The translations under genes were made by a program, and so were the position numbers. The notes beneath the pieces are model-generated. The model saw nothing but the letters and a program-made list of their open reading frames with translations. It was not told where the DNA came from and ran no database searches. Positions 30,231 through 38,703 of a DNA stretch of 64,000 nucleotides are shown piece after piece. The stretch is from NCBI RefSeq assembly GCF_006704125.1, contig NZ_VIGH01000002.1, forward strand, positions 1-64,000, given 5' to 3'. How positions within the stretch are numbered: position 1 is the stretch's first letter; each line of letters starts with the position of its first letter. The DNA is from Rhodococcus spelaei. Its GTDB lineage: Bacteria; Actinomycetota; Actinomycetes; Mycobacteriales; Mycobacteriaceae.

Positions 30231-31442
30231 TCAACAGTTCGGTGTGGTCGGATGCCCGACCACACGGTCGTCGAGCCACTTGTAGGCGGGCGGAATGCCG
30301 GCCAGTCCGTAGCCGACGTGATCGAGCCCCGGCCCGGCGGCGTACTGCACATTCACGCCACGGTTGCAGTACTCCCGCACCACCCCGGTCATCCCCCAGT
30401 CCGGGATCAGCGCGTCCTTGGTGTCGTGGAATACGTACAGCGGCATGTCCGGCGTGGCGGCGGTACGACCCAGCGAATTCTCCTCGACGACCGACTTGAC
30501 GCTGGGCAGCGCGAGGATGTCACCGACCTTCGAGTACTGGGCGAGGCTGACGCCCTTGGTCTTGCTCAGCAGGTCGGCCAGGCACCCGTCGGTGAGCGTC
30601 TTGGCGAACTCGATGCCCGCCGGCGTGAAGTAGTCCTGCGGCCGGACCCTGTCCTGGTACTCCCGCGACAGTCCGAGCAGCGTGCCCCAGGCGGTGAACC
30701 CCACCGCGGGCTGCTTCTCGCTGAGCAACGCGAGGTCGCCCGGGACTCCGCCCTCCGCCGCACCGATGATGTTCAGTTCGGGCGCGTAGGAGGCCTTCTG
30801 CTCGGCGGCCCACGCGGTCGCGTGTCCGCCTCCCGAGTATCCGTACATCACTACGGGCGAGTGCGAAAGACCAAGTGGCTCAAAGCGCTGCGCGGCGCGG
30901 ATGCCGTCGAGGACGCCGTGCGCGGTCTGCAGACCGGCGATCCAGGCCATCCCCGGGCCCTGGTAGTCGGAGGCCACCACCGCGTAGCCGAGCGCAAGCA
31001 TGGGCGAGATCATGGCCAGATCCTGACCCTTGCCCGCGGGCAGCGTCACCGACGGGTTGCACTCGAGACCCAATGCGTCCATGGCCTGCTGCTGTGAGAG
31101 CAGCGGCCGCTGGCCCGGTCCGGTCCACGGACGATCGGGAATCATCACCGTCGTCGTCGTGGTCACCGGCGTGCCGAACGAGTCGGTGGTGCGGTAGAGC
31201 AGCTGCGTGGTCTTGACCACCGGCCAGGCGGTGTCGGCAGGAAAGCGCACCTCGACCGGACGGCTGCGGATCACGTCGCCGTTCGCGTAGCCGGACAGGT
31301 CGGTAGGCCCGCGGAACCAGTTGTCCGCCAACGGGGTCGGTCCGGGCAGCGGCTCGGCCGCCGCCGCGGGCGCCACGCCGACCACCAGTGCAGTCGTCAC
31401 CGCCACAGTGAATCCGAACAGAACTCTCGCCGAGTGCCTCAT
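30231..31442 (-). CDS. Secretory lipase (LIP family), copy 1
   Basis: A 403-residue exported alpha/beta hydrolase of the secretory-lipase family. A Sec signal peptide ends at VGVAPAAAAEP. Mature features include NWFRGPTDLSGYANGDVIRSR, the typical ANGDVIRSRPV start of the family, TTTTVMIPD, the oxyanion segment VASDYQGPG, the nucleophile elbow MYGYSGGGHATAW with Ser near residue 207, and the acid/histidine region VFHDTKDALIP and GPGLDHVGYG. It should cleave acylglycerols or other esters outside the cell. It is paralogous to the gene at 32929-34323. Its stop is adjacent to that of the small basic protein. Confidence 0.88.
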   Translation of the reverse strand: MRHSARVLFGFTVAVTTALVVGVAPAAAAEPLPGPTPLADNWFRGPTDLSGYANGDVIRSRPVEVRFPADTAWPVVKTTQLLYRTTDSFGTPVTTTTTVMIPDRPWTGPGQRPLLSQQQAMDALGLECNPSVTLPAGKGQDLAMISPMLALGYAVVASDYQGPGMAWIAGLQTAHGVLDGIRAAQRFEPLGLSHSPVVMYGYSGGGHATAWAAEQKASYAPELNIIGAAEGGVPGDLALLSEKQPAVGFTAWGTLLGLSREYQDRVRPQDYFTPAGIEFAKTLTDGCLADLLSKTKGVSLAQYSKVGDILALPSVKSVVEENSLGRTAATPDMPLYVFHDTKDALIPDWGMTGVVREYCNRGVNVQYAAGPGLDHVGYGLAGIPPAYKWLDDRVVGHPTTPNC

Positions 31443-31500
31443 GTCGGACGCCTTCCCTCGAGTGGCCGGTCAAAAGTAACAGCGATTCGCCGAAAGCAAC

Positions 31501-31528
31501 TGGGGCCGCCGGTTTCCCGACGGCCCCA
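31501..31528 (-). terminator. Hairpin after the Ig-like gene
   Basis: An 8-bp stem TGGGGCCG/CGGCCCCA with an inner CGG/CCG pair and one mismatch lies 8 bases downstream of the Ig-like gene's stop. It should terminate that transcript before the lipase gene. Confidence 0.6.
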
Positions 31529-31535
31529 GTCCGGA

Positions 31536-32711
31536 TCAGCTACCGAGAAGATCTCGCAACGATCCGAAGCCGCTCGAACCTGCCGATCCACTGGACCCGC
31601 CGCCCGGTGCACCGTTGACCGTGACGACGCCGGCCGTCGAGGTCGACCCGTTGTGCTGGTCGTCGCCGCTGTAGACCGCGGTGACGCTGTGCGCACCCGG
31701 CGTTGTGAACGCATGGGTCAAGGACGCACCGCCGCCGGTCACAGCGATCGGGCTGCCGATCGCGACACCGTTGTCGAGGAACTGCACCGTTCCGCCCGTC
31801 GGGGCGGGGGCCACTGTCGCGTGAAGGCTCACGTCCTGATTCGGCTCGACGGTCGATGGGGAGACCGTCAACGTCGTCGTCGTATCGGTCTTCTCCGCGC
31901 CGCCGATCTGGACTGTCGCGAGCGGGCCGCCGCCGGCGTTCAGCGGCGCGTCGTCGACAGGCTTGGTCGCCCCGTCCTTCGGAACGCACTGGGTCGGTGC
32001 CCACTGCTTGGCCCCGAGGAAGGTGGCGCTCGCCAGGGACGTCGAGTAGTTCTCGGGGTTGTTGGTCAGTGCGGCGTTGCCTGCGACGCGGACATGCGGC
32101 TCGATCACGCCACTCGCGCCGGCCGTGACGGTGACGTCGACGGCGGGAAGCTGGAAGTTGGTGGCACTGTTGGCACCGTTCTTCGTCTTCGGCACGGTGA
32201 TGCCGCCGTCGGTGTTGGTCGACGAGGTGGGGCTGTTGGCGATCACCTCGTTGTTGCCCGACAGGCGCAGGATGGTGCCGGCCGCATCGACGTTGCCTGC
32301 GGAGTTGATCCGAAGGATGTTGGGCGCCACGCCGCCGAGTCCCGCGTCGGTCCCCGAGACGACCGCTGCACTGTCGAAGGTCGCGTTGGCGGGGATCTCG
32401 AAATCGAACTTCAGGCGGGACAGTTGGACGGTCGTGGCGCCGGAGTCCCGGTCGGGGTAGCTCTCCGGACCGGGCTGGATTCGGTAGGTGAACTGTTGCC
32501 CGGGAGTGACCGTCGGGGGCGCGGTCACGACGACCGACGCCGGAACCGGCTTGTATACCGGTCCGATGACGCTGCCTGCAACGCAGGCATTGTTGAAGCT
32601 GGTGGTGGCCGCCGCGGCGACCGAGTTGCCGAACAGGAACAGCCCAGTGGCTGTCAGCGCGGTGAATACGACGGGGCCCGTGGCGCGACGGGCGGTGGGC
32701 AGTGACATCAT
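31536..32711 (-). CDS. Secreted protein with a C-terminal Ig-like (Big) repeat
   Basis: A 391-residue exported protein. A signal peptide (FTALTATGLFLFGNSVAAAA) is followed by a beta-rich region of about 240 residues with two cysteines near each end (NNACVAG, PTQCVPKD). A bacterial Ig-like domain of the type often annotated Big_5 then appears: TTTTLTVSPSTVEPN, GTVQFLDNGVAIGSPIAV, AHSVTAVYSGDDQHNGS. It ends in a serine/glycine-rich tail without an anchoring motif. A role in surface display or adhesion is likely. The ATG at 32711 follows GAGGAGAC. It lies between the two lipase genes. Confidence 0.8.
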   Translation of the reverse strand: MMSLPTARRATGPVVFTALTATGLFLFGNSVAAAATTSFNNACVAGSVIGPVYKPVPASVVVTAPPTVTPGQQFTYRIQPGPESYPDRDSGATTVQLSRLKFDFEIPANATFDSAAVVSGTDAGLGGVAPNILRINSAGNVDAAGTILRLSGNNEVIANSPTSSTNTDGGITVPKTKNGANSATNFQLPAVDVTVTAGASGVIEPHVRVAGNAALTNNPENYSTSLASATFLGAKQWAPTQCVPKDGATKPVDDAPLNAGGGPLATVQIGGAEKTDTTTTLTVSPSTVEPNQDVSLHATVAPAPTGGTVQFLDNGVAIGSPIAVTGGGASLTHAFTTPGAHSVTAVYSGDDQHNGSTSTAGVVTVNGAPGGGSSGSAGSSGFGSLRDLLGS

Positions 32712-32758
32712 TGTCTCCTCAGCTGTGGCATCGAATTGCCGAAAGCTCACTACTGGCG

Positions 32759-32794
32759 GCACCGAGCGGGCGCCTCTGTGCGCCCGCTCGGTGC
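32759..32794 (-). terminator. Hairpin between lipase copy 2 and the Ig-like gene
   Basis: A perfect 15-bp stem (32759-32773 with 32780-32794) with a 6-base loop. It is the second of two hairpins in this gap and lies 48 bases before the Ig-like start. It may be a backup terminator or a 5'-leader structure. Confidence 0.6.
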
Positions 32795-32888
32795 ACCTGT
32801 GTGGGGTCGGAGCAGTGCTGTCTGGCCTCGCTCCGTCACCACGCACCACGCCCGTCACGCATCGGCGTAGTACCGGAATCGCGCACGG

Positions 32889-32926
32889 GTCGAATCGGGG
32901 GCGGCCTCAGCGACCCCCGATTCGAC
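32889..32926 (-). terminator. Terminator hairpin directly after lipase copy 2
   Basis: A perfect 13-bp stem (32889-32901 with 32914-32926) and a 12-base loop begin 2 bases after the lipase stop at 32929. This position is typical for an intrinsic terminator. Confidence 0.7.
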
Positions 32927-32928
32927 TG

Positions 32929-34323
32929 TCAGGCGCAGTTGTTCGGCGCCGGCTTGTGCGCGAACCGGTCGCCGGTGTAGTCCATCAACTGGTTCCAGTG
33001 GTTGATGCTGACGTCGACGTGCCCACCCGGAACGATCTGGTAGTCGACGGTCGCGCCCGCCGCGCAGTACTTGCCGACCATGGCCGTCGTCGACGCGACC
33101 GGCACGATTCCGTCCTCGTTGCCGTGCACGATGAGCATCGGCACATCGGGGATCTGCCCGTGCTGTGCGGCCTGGTTCTTCTCACCGACGGCGAGAGCAG
33201 CCGGCCAGTGCGGAATCGGGTCGTCCGAGTCCGGCCAGTTGGTCAGGCTCTGCAGAGTCTGGGTTCCGAACCCGTCCGGGCCGGTGCCGAGGCCGGCACC
33301 GAGCATGCAGGCGTCGCCGAACTGCTTGACGACCTCCTTGCCCTTCGCGGTGAAGAAGCCGTTCGGCTGAGCCTCCTGCGGATATTCGCGGAACAGCGCG
33401 ACCACCGCAGCGAAGTAGAAGAACGAGGTGTTCTTGCCGTTGTTCTGGCGTCCGGTGGCCAGGATGTCGAGCGGCGGTCCGGCCATCGCCGCACTGATCA
33501 CGTTCAGCTCCGGTGCATAGGACTTGTGCAGCTGGGCGCCCCACGCGGTTGCGTGTGCTCCACCCGACTGTCCGATCAGCGCAACTTCGGTAGTTGCCGG
33601 CAGACCGAGATGACTTTCGGTGGCACGGATTCCGTCGAGAACCGAGTGTCCCTCGGTGTAGCCCGCAATGAAGGAGGCAAGCGGGCCGTTGTGATCAGGC
33701 GCGGACACCGTGTAGCCGCGGTTGAGGGCCTCCTGCAGGAACGGCGTCATCACCGTCAGGGTGTTGATCGGGTTGCCGGAGTTGAAGATCACCGACGGCT
33801 GGCACTTCATGCCGAGGCTGTTGGTCGCGTGTTGGTACGAAATCAGCTTGCCCGCACCGACGCAGTCCCCGCCGCCGGAGGAGCCGAAGGACGAGCCGCC
33901 AGATCCGTTGCCGCCCAGCCCACAGCCGTTCGGGGTGAACACCGTGGTAACTGTGAGGATCGGCTGGTTCTGCGAATTGGTGGTCTTGTACGCGACCTCC
34001 TTCGCGCGGCCGCCGACGATCGGGATCGGCTGTACGCCGCGCTCCCGGATGACAGCGCCGTTCTGCAACGAAGCGATGTTTGCGGGCGGGGTGTAGAAGG
34101 CGTCCTTGAAGCCACCACCGCTGCTGCCGAGGCTGCCGAGACTTCCTCCGCCCCCGGCGAAGTCGCTGTTCTGGCCGTAGAGCCAGTCCAGGCTCGCGTC
34201 TCCGGTGGGATTCGACGGTGCCTGGGCGTTGGCCGTGGCGCCGGGCGCGGCGACTGCCATGGCAACGGCCGCGGCGATCACCGCCGTTCTTCGCATGATT
34301 CGAGAGAGATTCTGGGTACGCAC
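32929..34323 (-). CDS. Secretory lipase (LIP family), copy 2
   Basis: A 464-residue paralogue of the lipase at 30231-31442. The signal peptide is AVIAAAVAMAVAAPGATANA. A serine/glycine-rich stretch GGGGSLGSLGSSGGG near residue 60 and another, GNGSGGSSFGSSGGG, interrupt the family pattern and may be flexible loops. The catalytic elbow is LIGQSGGAHATAW, the acid region VHGNEDGIVPV, and the histidine PGGHVDVS. It should be a secreted esterase or lipase. The start GTG 34323 has only a distant AAAGG; ATG 34294 (MRRTAVIAA) is a good alternative. Confidence 0.86.
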   Translation of the reverse strand: MRTQNLSRIMRRTAVIAAAVAMAVAAPGATANAQAPSNPTGDASLDWLYGQNSDFAGGGGSLGSLGSSGGGFKDAFYTPPANIASLQNGAVIRERGVQPIPIVGGRAKEVAYKTTNSQNQPILTVTTVFTPNGCGLGGNGSGGSSFGSSGGGDCVGAGKLISYQHATNSLGMKCQPSVIFNSGNPINTLTVMTPFLQEALNRGYTVSAPDHNGPLASFIAGYTEGHSVLDGIRATESHLGLPATTEVALIGQSGGAHATAWGAQLHKSYAPELNVISAAMAGPPLDILATGRQNNGKNTSFFYFAAVVALFREYPQEAQPNGFFTAKGKEVVKQFGDACMLGAGLGTGPDGFGTQTLQSLTNWPDSDDPIPHWPAALAVGEKNQAAQHGQIPDVPMLIVHGNEDGIVPVASTTAMVGKYCAAGATVDYQIVPGGHVDVSINHWNQLMDYTGDRFAHKPAPNNCA

Positions 34324-34602
34324 CGATTACACACCTTTCCTAGCGGATCGGAATAGCGAACGCGGTACTTCCAAATCTGACAGCGGCGCCGATGTACACG
34401 TGAAATTCGTGACCGCGGCGAGAATTTAGCATTCAACGAGGCAACAGCTGACCATTTACCGGTCAACGACTTCGTGTCACATTCCCGCACTACCTGGGCG
34501 AACGCGGAAATCACCAGGACGGACATCCCAGTCACGAACGGGTCTCCGCAGTCCACTTTCCGCGACATTTACGGAGGTTCGACCCCCCGGAACCGATGCG
34601 GA
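34324..34602. other. Intergenic region, 279 bp
   Basis: Between the lipase start and the mutT2 stop. It is less GC-rich than its surroundings. I see a short inverted repeat TGACC-N7-GGTCA near 34448 and no open frame with a ribosome-binding site. It should hold the promoter of lipase copy 2. No sigma-factor consensus is convincing. Confidence 0.4.
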
Positions 34603-35022
34603 CTATTCGAAAGACTCGAGCAGCGCCGTCAACTCCGGCAACCACACCTCGTCGTTGGGCACCAGGTCCGCGCCCGCCAACTGCTCTGCGTCGACCCACC
34701 GCACCGCGGCGTGCTCGAGCGCCTCCGGAGTCCCGGACTTCAGCTCGACGACGTACGCCCGCAGCACCATCGCGCCGGCCAACGGCACGTCGGATCCGAT
34801 CCTGGCGCCGACCACCGTCTCCACCCCCAACTCCTCGCGCAGTTCTCGGGCCAGCCCGTCGGCCGGGGTCTCCCCCGCCTCGATCTTGCCGCCAGGCAGC
34901 TCCCACAGTCCCGCCAAGTGCGGCGGCGACACCCGCTGCGCGAGCAGCAGCCGCCCGGCGTCCACGATCGCGGCCGCGGCGACTTCCCGCGGCTCGGCAC
35001 TGTTGCCCGCACCCGTCTGCAT
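34603..35022 (-). CDS. mutT2: Nudix hydrolase, MutT2-like (8-oxo-dGTP diphosphatase)
   Basis: A 139-residue Nudix protein. The complete Nudix box GGKIEAGETPADGLARELREELGV is present near residues 44-67 (G-x5-E-x7-REUxEExGU). The preceding LLLAQRVSPPHLAGLWELPG is the MutT-type segment that accommodates the purine. It should hydrolyse oxidised or methylated nucleotides to prevent mutation. It is divergent from the PCD gene with 15 bases between the starts, the same pairing (mutT2/PCD/pimE) as in M. tuberculosis. Confidence 0.9.
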   Translation of the reverse strand: MQTGAGNSAEPREVAAAAIVDAGRLLLAQRVSPPHLAGLWELPGGKIEAGETPADGLARELREELGVETVVGARIGSDVPLAGAMVLRAYVVELKSGTPEALEHAAVRWVDAEQLAGADLVPNDEVWLPELTALLESFE

Positions 35023-35037
35023 GGGACCATCATTGTC

Positions 35038-35325
35038 ATGGCCGAGTTGCTGACGGACGCCGAGGTCGACACCGCGCTCACCGGACTACCGCAATGGCAG
35101 CGGGCGGGTTCGGAGATCGTCCGGACCATCGAGTTGCCCACGTTCCCCGCCGCGATCGCCCTCGTCGACCGCGTCGCCGAGGCCGCCGAAACCCGCAATC
35201 ACCACCCGGACATCGACATCCGCTGGCGGACCGTCACGTTCACCTGCTCCACCCACTTCAAGGGTGGGCTCACGGAACTGGACGTGGCACTGGCTCAGGA
35301 GATCGATCGACTCGCCGCCGGGTGA
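35038..35325 (+). CDS. Pterin-4a-carbinolamine dehydratase-like protein
   Basis: A 95-residue PCD/DCoH-fold protein. The active-site motif NHHPDIDIRWRTVTF near residues 55-70 is complete, followed by CSTHFKGGLTELDVALAQEID, which holds the second histidine and the aspartate. The enzyme dehydrates 4a-hydroxytetrahydropterin. Because few actinobacteria have a pterin-dependent phenylalanine hydroxylase, the real role may lie in cofactor metabolism or protein interaction. The start is ATG 35038. Its 3' end overlaps the convergent pimE 3' end by 56 bases. Confidence 0.9.
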   Translation: MAELLTDAEVDTALTGLPQWQRAGSEIVRTIELPTFPAAIALVDRVAEAAETRNHHPDIDIRWRTVTFTCSTHFKGGLTELDVALAQEIDRLAAG

Positions 35326-36538
35326 ATCGTCCGGCCCAGATCACCCACAGGTAGAAGGCCGCCGCCCCCACCACGTTCACCGCGCCCAGCCAGGCGAGCA
35401 GCCCGGGCCGGGAGATCAGCCAGATCGAGTCCTGGAAGAAGCTCAGGATCCAGGGCACCCCGACCAGGATCGCGGCCAGCCAGCAGCCCGCGAGGATCCG
35501 CGATCCGCGCAGTCCCGACAGCGGCCCGTGCACCAGCCAGATCAGCATGGGAATCAGCCACACCCAGTGATGCGACCAGGAGATCGGCGAGATCAGCAGG
35601 CCGAACAGTTGGACGATCACCAGCGTCCCGAGGAGGTCGTCGCGCCCCAGCGACCGCCAGGCCAGGAAGGCCAGCGCCGCCGCCACGGCGACCGCGGTCA
35701 GCCACAGCGGTCCACTCTGCACGTCGTGCCCGACCACCCGGCTCAGCGCGCCCCGCACCGACTGGTTCCACACCGATCCGACCGGCCCGATCCGGGAGGC
35801 GTCGCCGAGCAGGTGCTCGAAGTACCGACGCGCCTCGGAACCGATCAGCAGATAGCTGACGCCGACGGTCAACCCGAACGCGACCGCAGAGAAGATCGCC
35901 GCCTTCCACCGTCGCCGCAGCACGAAGTAGAGGCCGGTGATCGCCGGCGTCAGCTTGATCCCGGCGATGATCCCGACGAGCCCGCCGGCCACCCACCAGC
36001 GCCGGCTCCGCACCGCGACCATCGCGCCCAGCGCGAGGAAGACGTTGACCTGGCCGTAGTCGAGGGTGCTGCGCACGGGTTCGGTCCACATCCCCACCGC
36101 GGTCCAGACCATCGCGACCGAAGTCCAGCCCGGGCCGAGCGTGCGGGTGCCGAACAGCAATTCGAGACTCATCCGGATCAGCAGGTACAGCGCGCCGATG
36201 GTGAGCAACTGCCAGCAGACACCCACCAGCCCGAACGGGAGGTAGTGCAGCGGCAGGAAGACCAGCGCCGCGAAAGGCGGGTAGGTGAACGGCAGCGGGA
36301 AGTCGGGGGTGAACTCCGAGTAGGTGTAGTCGTAGAGGTTGCCGCGCAGCAGCGCCGCCGAGCCGTCCACGTACACGTGCAGGTCGACCAGGTTCATGCC
36401 GTTGGGACTCAGGAAACCCCAGGCCATCCGGGCGAGCACCGAGACGAGGAGGAGCACCGGTGCCAGGCGCAACAGTCGAGCGCCGCGCGTTCCCGTGCGA
36501 GGGCTTCGAGCCGCGAGTGCGGTGGGCGTCTCGGACAC
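35270..36538 (-). CDS. pimE: Polyprenol-phosphomannose-dependent alpha-1,2-mannosyltransferase PimE
   Basis: A 422-residue GT-C/GT87 membrane glycosyltransferase with about ten hydrophobic helices. It adds the fifth mannose of the phosphatidyl-inositol mannosides on the outer face of the membrane. The acidic motif after the first helix is MNLVDLHVYVDGSAALLRG; the Asp of DLHVY (residue 52) should be the catalytic one. Further typical parts are FTYPPFAALVFLPLHYLP, LDYGQVNVFLALG and WNQSVRGALSR. The position next to PCD and mutT2 supports orthology with Rv1159. With lpqW in the same window it points to PIM/LAM biosynthesis. Confidence 0.93.
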   Translation of the reverse strand: MSETPTALAARSPRTGTRGARLLRLAPVLLLVSVLARMAWGFLSPNGMNLVDLHVYVDGSAALLRGNLYDYTYSEFTPDFPLPFTYPPFAALVFLPLHYLPFGLVGVCWQLLTIGALYLLIRMSLELLFGTRTLGPGWTSVAMVWTAVGMWTEPVRSTLDYGQVNVFLALGAMVAVRSRRWWVAGGLVGIIAGIKLTPAITGLYFVLRRRWKAAIFSAVAFGLTVGVSYLLIGSEARRYFEHLLGDASRIGPVGSVWNQSVRGALSRVVGHDVQSGPLWLTAVAVAAALAFLAWRSLGRDDLLGTLVIVQLFGLLISPISWSHHWVWLIPMLIWLVHGPLSGLRGSRILAGCWLAAILVGVPWILSFFQDSIWLISRPGLLAWLGAVNVVGAAAFYLWVIWAGRFTRRRVDRSPEPVPRPVP

Positions 36539-36881
36539 AGCGTTCGCGTTCTCCCGGGTGAGGTGGACCGACGGGTCGAACCCGAAGCCTTCAGACCTCG
36601 GAGCCTACGTCAGTGCCTCGTGACTGCCCGAACCGGAGAATCCACATCCATAACAGTTGCATCAACAATCTCAACTATCACTTCAGTCACACGTATGGTC
36701 ACCGGGCAACCATCGATCGACCAGCGTGTGAATAGACTGCCCCGGAAGCCGGACCTTCACCATCACATGGGACGGGCATTTCAAACGCTGTACAACGCCA
36801 GATGGCCTGCATAGAGTGGCCCCTCGACACCGAGTGGCCGGCCAGGCCAGCCGACGCTTGAGAACAAAGGATGGGGACATC
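36539..36881. other. Intergenic region, 343 bp
   Basis: A divergent gap between pimE and the secreted protein at 36882. The middle (about 36640-36720) is clearly more AT-rich than the rest of the window, as expected for promoters. A weak minus-strand pair TTGAGA-N16-TATGGA could serve pimE. For the plus-strand gene, GCATAGAGT about 70 bases before the start could be a -10 box. No open frame with a good start signal was seen. Confidence 0.4.
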
Positions 36882-37673
36882 GTGCTTCGTACGCGAGGAA
36901 CGCGCAGAACGATCACCGCTCTGGCGATCGCCGCCACAGCAGCTATCGCCGCACCGGCGGGTGTGCTCGCCGAGACCGCCCCGGCGCCTGCCCCGATCCC
37001 GCTGCCCGCAGGCCTGGACATCGAGGCCCTCGCGTCGCTCGCTCCCGCCATCGTCGGCGCCGCTGCAGGCCCCCTCGACCTCACCCGACCGGCCGACATC
37101 GCCGGATCACCGCAGGCCGACCTGCTCGCGCAGGCCAAAGCGATGCTCGAGTCGTCCAACCTGCCTCCTGAGACGAAGGCGACCCTCGAGAAGGTCATCA
37201 CCTTCCTCGACGGCAGCGGTGGCGGCGGACCCGCATTGCCCCCGTCGACCGGCCCGGTGATCGCGCAGTTCCTGTACCCGACGATCGGCAAGGGCTGCAT
37301 CGGCCCGACCTCCGACTCGGTGGGCACCGCACTCGCCGTGCCCGGCCCCGCGCACCTGCCGCCTCCCGGCCCCACCGCCGGCCAGACCGGGTTCGTCTTC
37401 ACCGCGCTCGGCACCAAGTCGGCCACGGCGAACCAGCCGAACCCGCTGACCGTCTCCTGGGTCAACATCGACAACCAGAAGTCCGGCACCGCGAACCTGA
37501 CCACCGCCTCGCGGATCAACCCGGACGGTCCGGCGACGCTGTCCGCGATCGCGGATACCGGCCGCGGCCGCGTGCTCGCGGTCATCTCGGGCGGACTGAC
37601 CACGCAGGCCGAGGGCGCCGCGCCCATCACCTGCAGCTTCCTCCCGACGGTCGGAACGGTCGTCGTTCCCTGA
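36882..37673 (+). CDS. Secreted Ala/Pro-rich protein, Rv1157c/Rv1158c-like
   Basis: A 263-residue exported protein. The signal peptide ITALAIAATAAIAAPAGVLAE is followed by a proline-rich stretch and a helical Ala-rich part (LAPAIVGAAAGPLDL). A C-terminal beta-rich domain has two cysteines (GKGCIGPTS, ITCSFLP) that probably form a disulfide. Position next to pimE and composition agree with the Rv1157c/Rv1158c proteins of unknown function. The start is GTG 36882 behind AGGATGGGG. A strong terminator follows. Confidence 0.75.
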   Translation: MLRTRGTRRTITALAIAATAAIAAPAGVLAETAPAPAPIPLPAGLDIEALASLAPAIVGAAAGPLDLTRPADIAGSPQADLLAQAKAMLESSNLPPETKATLEKVITFLDGSGGGGPALPPSTGPVIAQFLYPTIGKGCIGPTSDSVGTALAVPGPAHLPPPGPTAGQTGFVFTALGTKSATANQPNPLTVSWVNIDNQKSGTANLTTASRINPDGPATLSAIADTGRGRVLAVISGGLTTQAEGAAPITCSFLPTVGTVVVP

Positions 37674-37693
37674 CGTTCGGCACCACCAGCAGT

Positions 37694-37724
37694 GAAGGGC
37701 TCCTCGCATCGCGAGGAGCCCTTC
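37694..37724 (+). terminator. Terminator hairpin after the Rv1157c-like gene
   Basis: A perfect 14-bp stem (37694-37707 with 37711-37724) with a 3-base loop starts 20 bases after the stop codon. It should end the transcript of the secreted protein and separate it from the repeat-protein gene. Confidence 0.75.
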
Positions 37725-37755
37725 TGCATGCGGGGCCCCTGTGGTACACCAAGTC

Positions 37756-38106
37756 ATGGCCTCCCAGCAGAGTTCCCGAAATCAGCACTCCTGGAAGTCG
37801 ACCCACGCCAAGCGCTCGATCCTCTCGATCCGATCCGAGGGTTCGATCCTGTCCATCGGCTCCGCGTACTCGATCCTGTCGATCGGCAGCGTCGGATCGA
37901 TCCTCTCGATAGGCTCCATCGGCTCGGCCGGTTCAGCGCTGTCCACCGGCTCGTTCGGCAGCCTCGGATCGGCGCTGTCGGGCCTGTCGCGCTGGTCGGT
38001 GCTGTCCTGGCGGGCGGACGGCGAGAGTCGCAGCGAACGACCGCTGCACGTGCTGGCCGAGGAACCGGAACTCGCGACCTCGCCCACCGCACACACTCAG
38101 ACCTGA
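37756..38106 (+). CDS. Nonapeptide-repeat (SILSIGSxG) protein
   Basis: A 116-residue protein of unknown function. After an N-terminal polar head (MASQQSSRNQHSWKSTHAK) come four tandem nonapeptides of the form SILSIGSxG (residues 21-56), then a degenerate continuation (SAGSALSTG, SFGSLGSAL) to about residue 82, ending in SRWSVLSW. Alternate hydrophobic and small residues with a strict nine-residue period suggest a narrow beta-solenoid. There is no signal peptide. It is followed after 47 bases by the NTF2-like gene, so an operon is likely. I recall similar short serine/isoleucine repeat proteins in Nocardiaceae but no studied member. Confidence 0.6.
   Translation: MASQQSSRNQHSWKSTHAKRSILSIRSEGSILSIGSAYSILSIGSVGSILSIGSIGSAGSALSTGSFGSLGSALSGLSRWSVLSWRADGESRSERPLHVLAEEPELATSPTAHTQT
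37816..37923 (+). repeat. Four tandem 27-bp units coding SILSIGSxG
   Basis: Four 27-bp units in frame, beginning TCGATCCT each time. Sequence differences are mainly in third positions and the variable last two codons, so selection acts on the protein. Confidence 0.8.
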
Positions 38107-38153
38107 CCCTGCACAGCACGATCGACCGATCGACCACACACGACGGAGGCAGC

Positions 38154-38684
38154 GTGACCGAGCTCGACCACGGCAAGACGACGACCGGCGGCGGTCGGTG
38201 GACCAGGGACGAGCTCGAGGAGGCGTTCGCGGGCTACCAGCGAACAGTCGAGGAGGCGAAGCGGACCGGCGACTGGAACCTCTTCGCGGACATGTTCACC
38301 GAGGACGCGACGTACATCGAGCATGCCTACGGCAACTTCGCCGGGCGCGAGGAGATCCGTCCCTGGATCATCCGGACGATGAACAGCTTCCCCGGCAATC
38401 ACATGACGGCGTTCCCGGCGCTCTGGTACACCGTCGACGAAGATCGCGGTTGGGTGATCTGCGAGATCGACAACCCGATGTGCGATCCCGGCGACGGCTC
38501 CGCGCACGGGGCCTCGAACCTGACCATCTTGCACTATGCGGGCGACGGGCTGTGGTCGTGCGAGGAGGACGTCTACAACCCGATGAAGTTCCTCAAGATG
38601 GCCAGGCGGTGGTGCCGCAGCGCCGAGGCCGCCGGCGCCCTGCCGGACGAGGCCAAGCAGTGGCTGACGGCGGTCGGCGCCTGA
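38154..38684 (+). CDS. SnoaL/NTF2-like protein
   Basis: A 176-residue protein of the NTF2-like (SnoaL) fold. The N-terminal helix TRDELEEAFAGYQRTVEEAK is followed by GDWNLFADMFTEDATYIEHAYGNFAGREEI, the classical entrance segment. The remainder is the curved sheet (MTAFPALWYTVDEDRGWVICEIDNPM) and ends in FLKMARRWCRSAEAAGALP. Family members include isomerases, dehydratases and binding proteins, so the reaction is not predictable. The GTG at 38154 is preceded by GGAGG, 4-5 bases away. It probably shares a message with the repeat protein. Confidence 0.82.
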   Translation: MTELDHGKTTTGGGRWTRDELEEAFAGYQRTVEEAKRTGDWNLFADMFTEDATYIEHAYGNFAGREEIRPWIIRTMNSFPGNHMTAFPALWYTVDEDRGWVICEIDNPMCDPGDGSAHGASNLTILHYAGDGLWSCEEDVYNPMKFLKMARRWCRSAEAAGALPDEAKQWLTAVGA

Positions 38685-38703
38685 CGATCTACTCAGGTGC
38701 CGA

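Noticed and set aside
36539-36881. tRNA or small RNA gene in the largest gap
   Set aside because: I found no cloverleaf or strong structure, only promoter-like AT-rich sequence.
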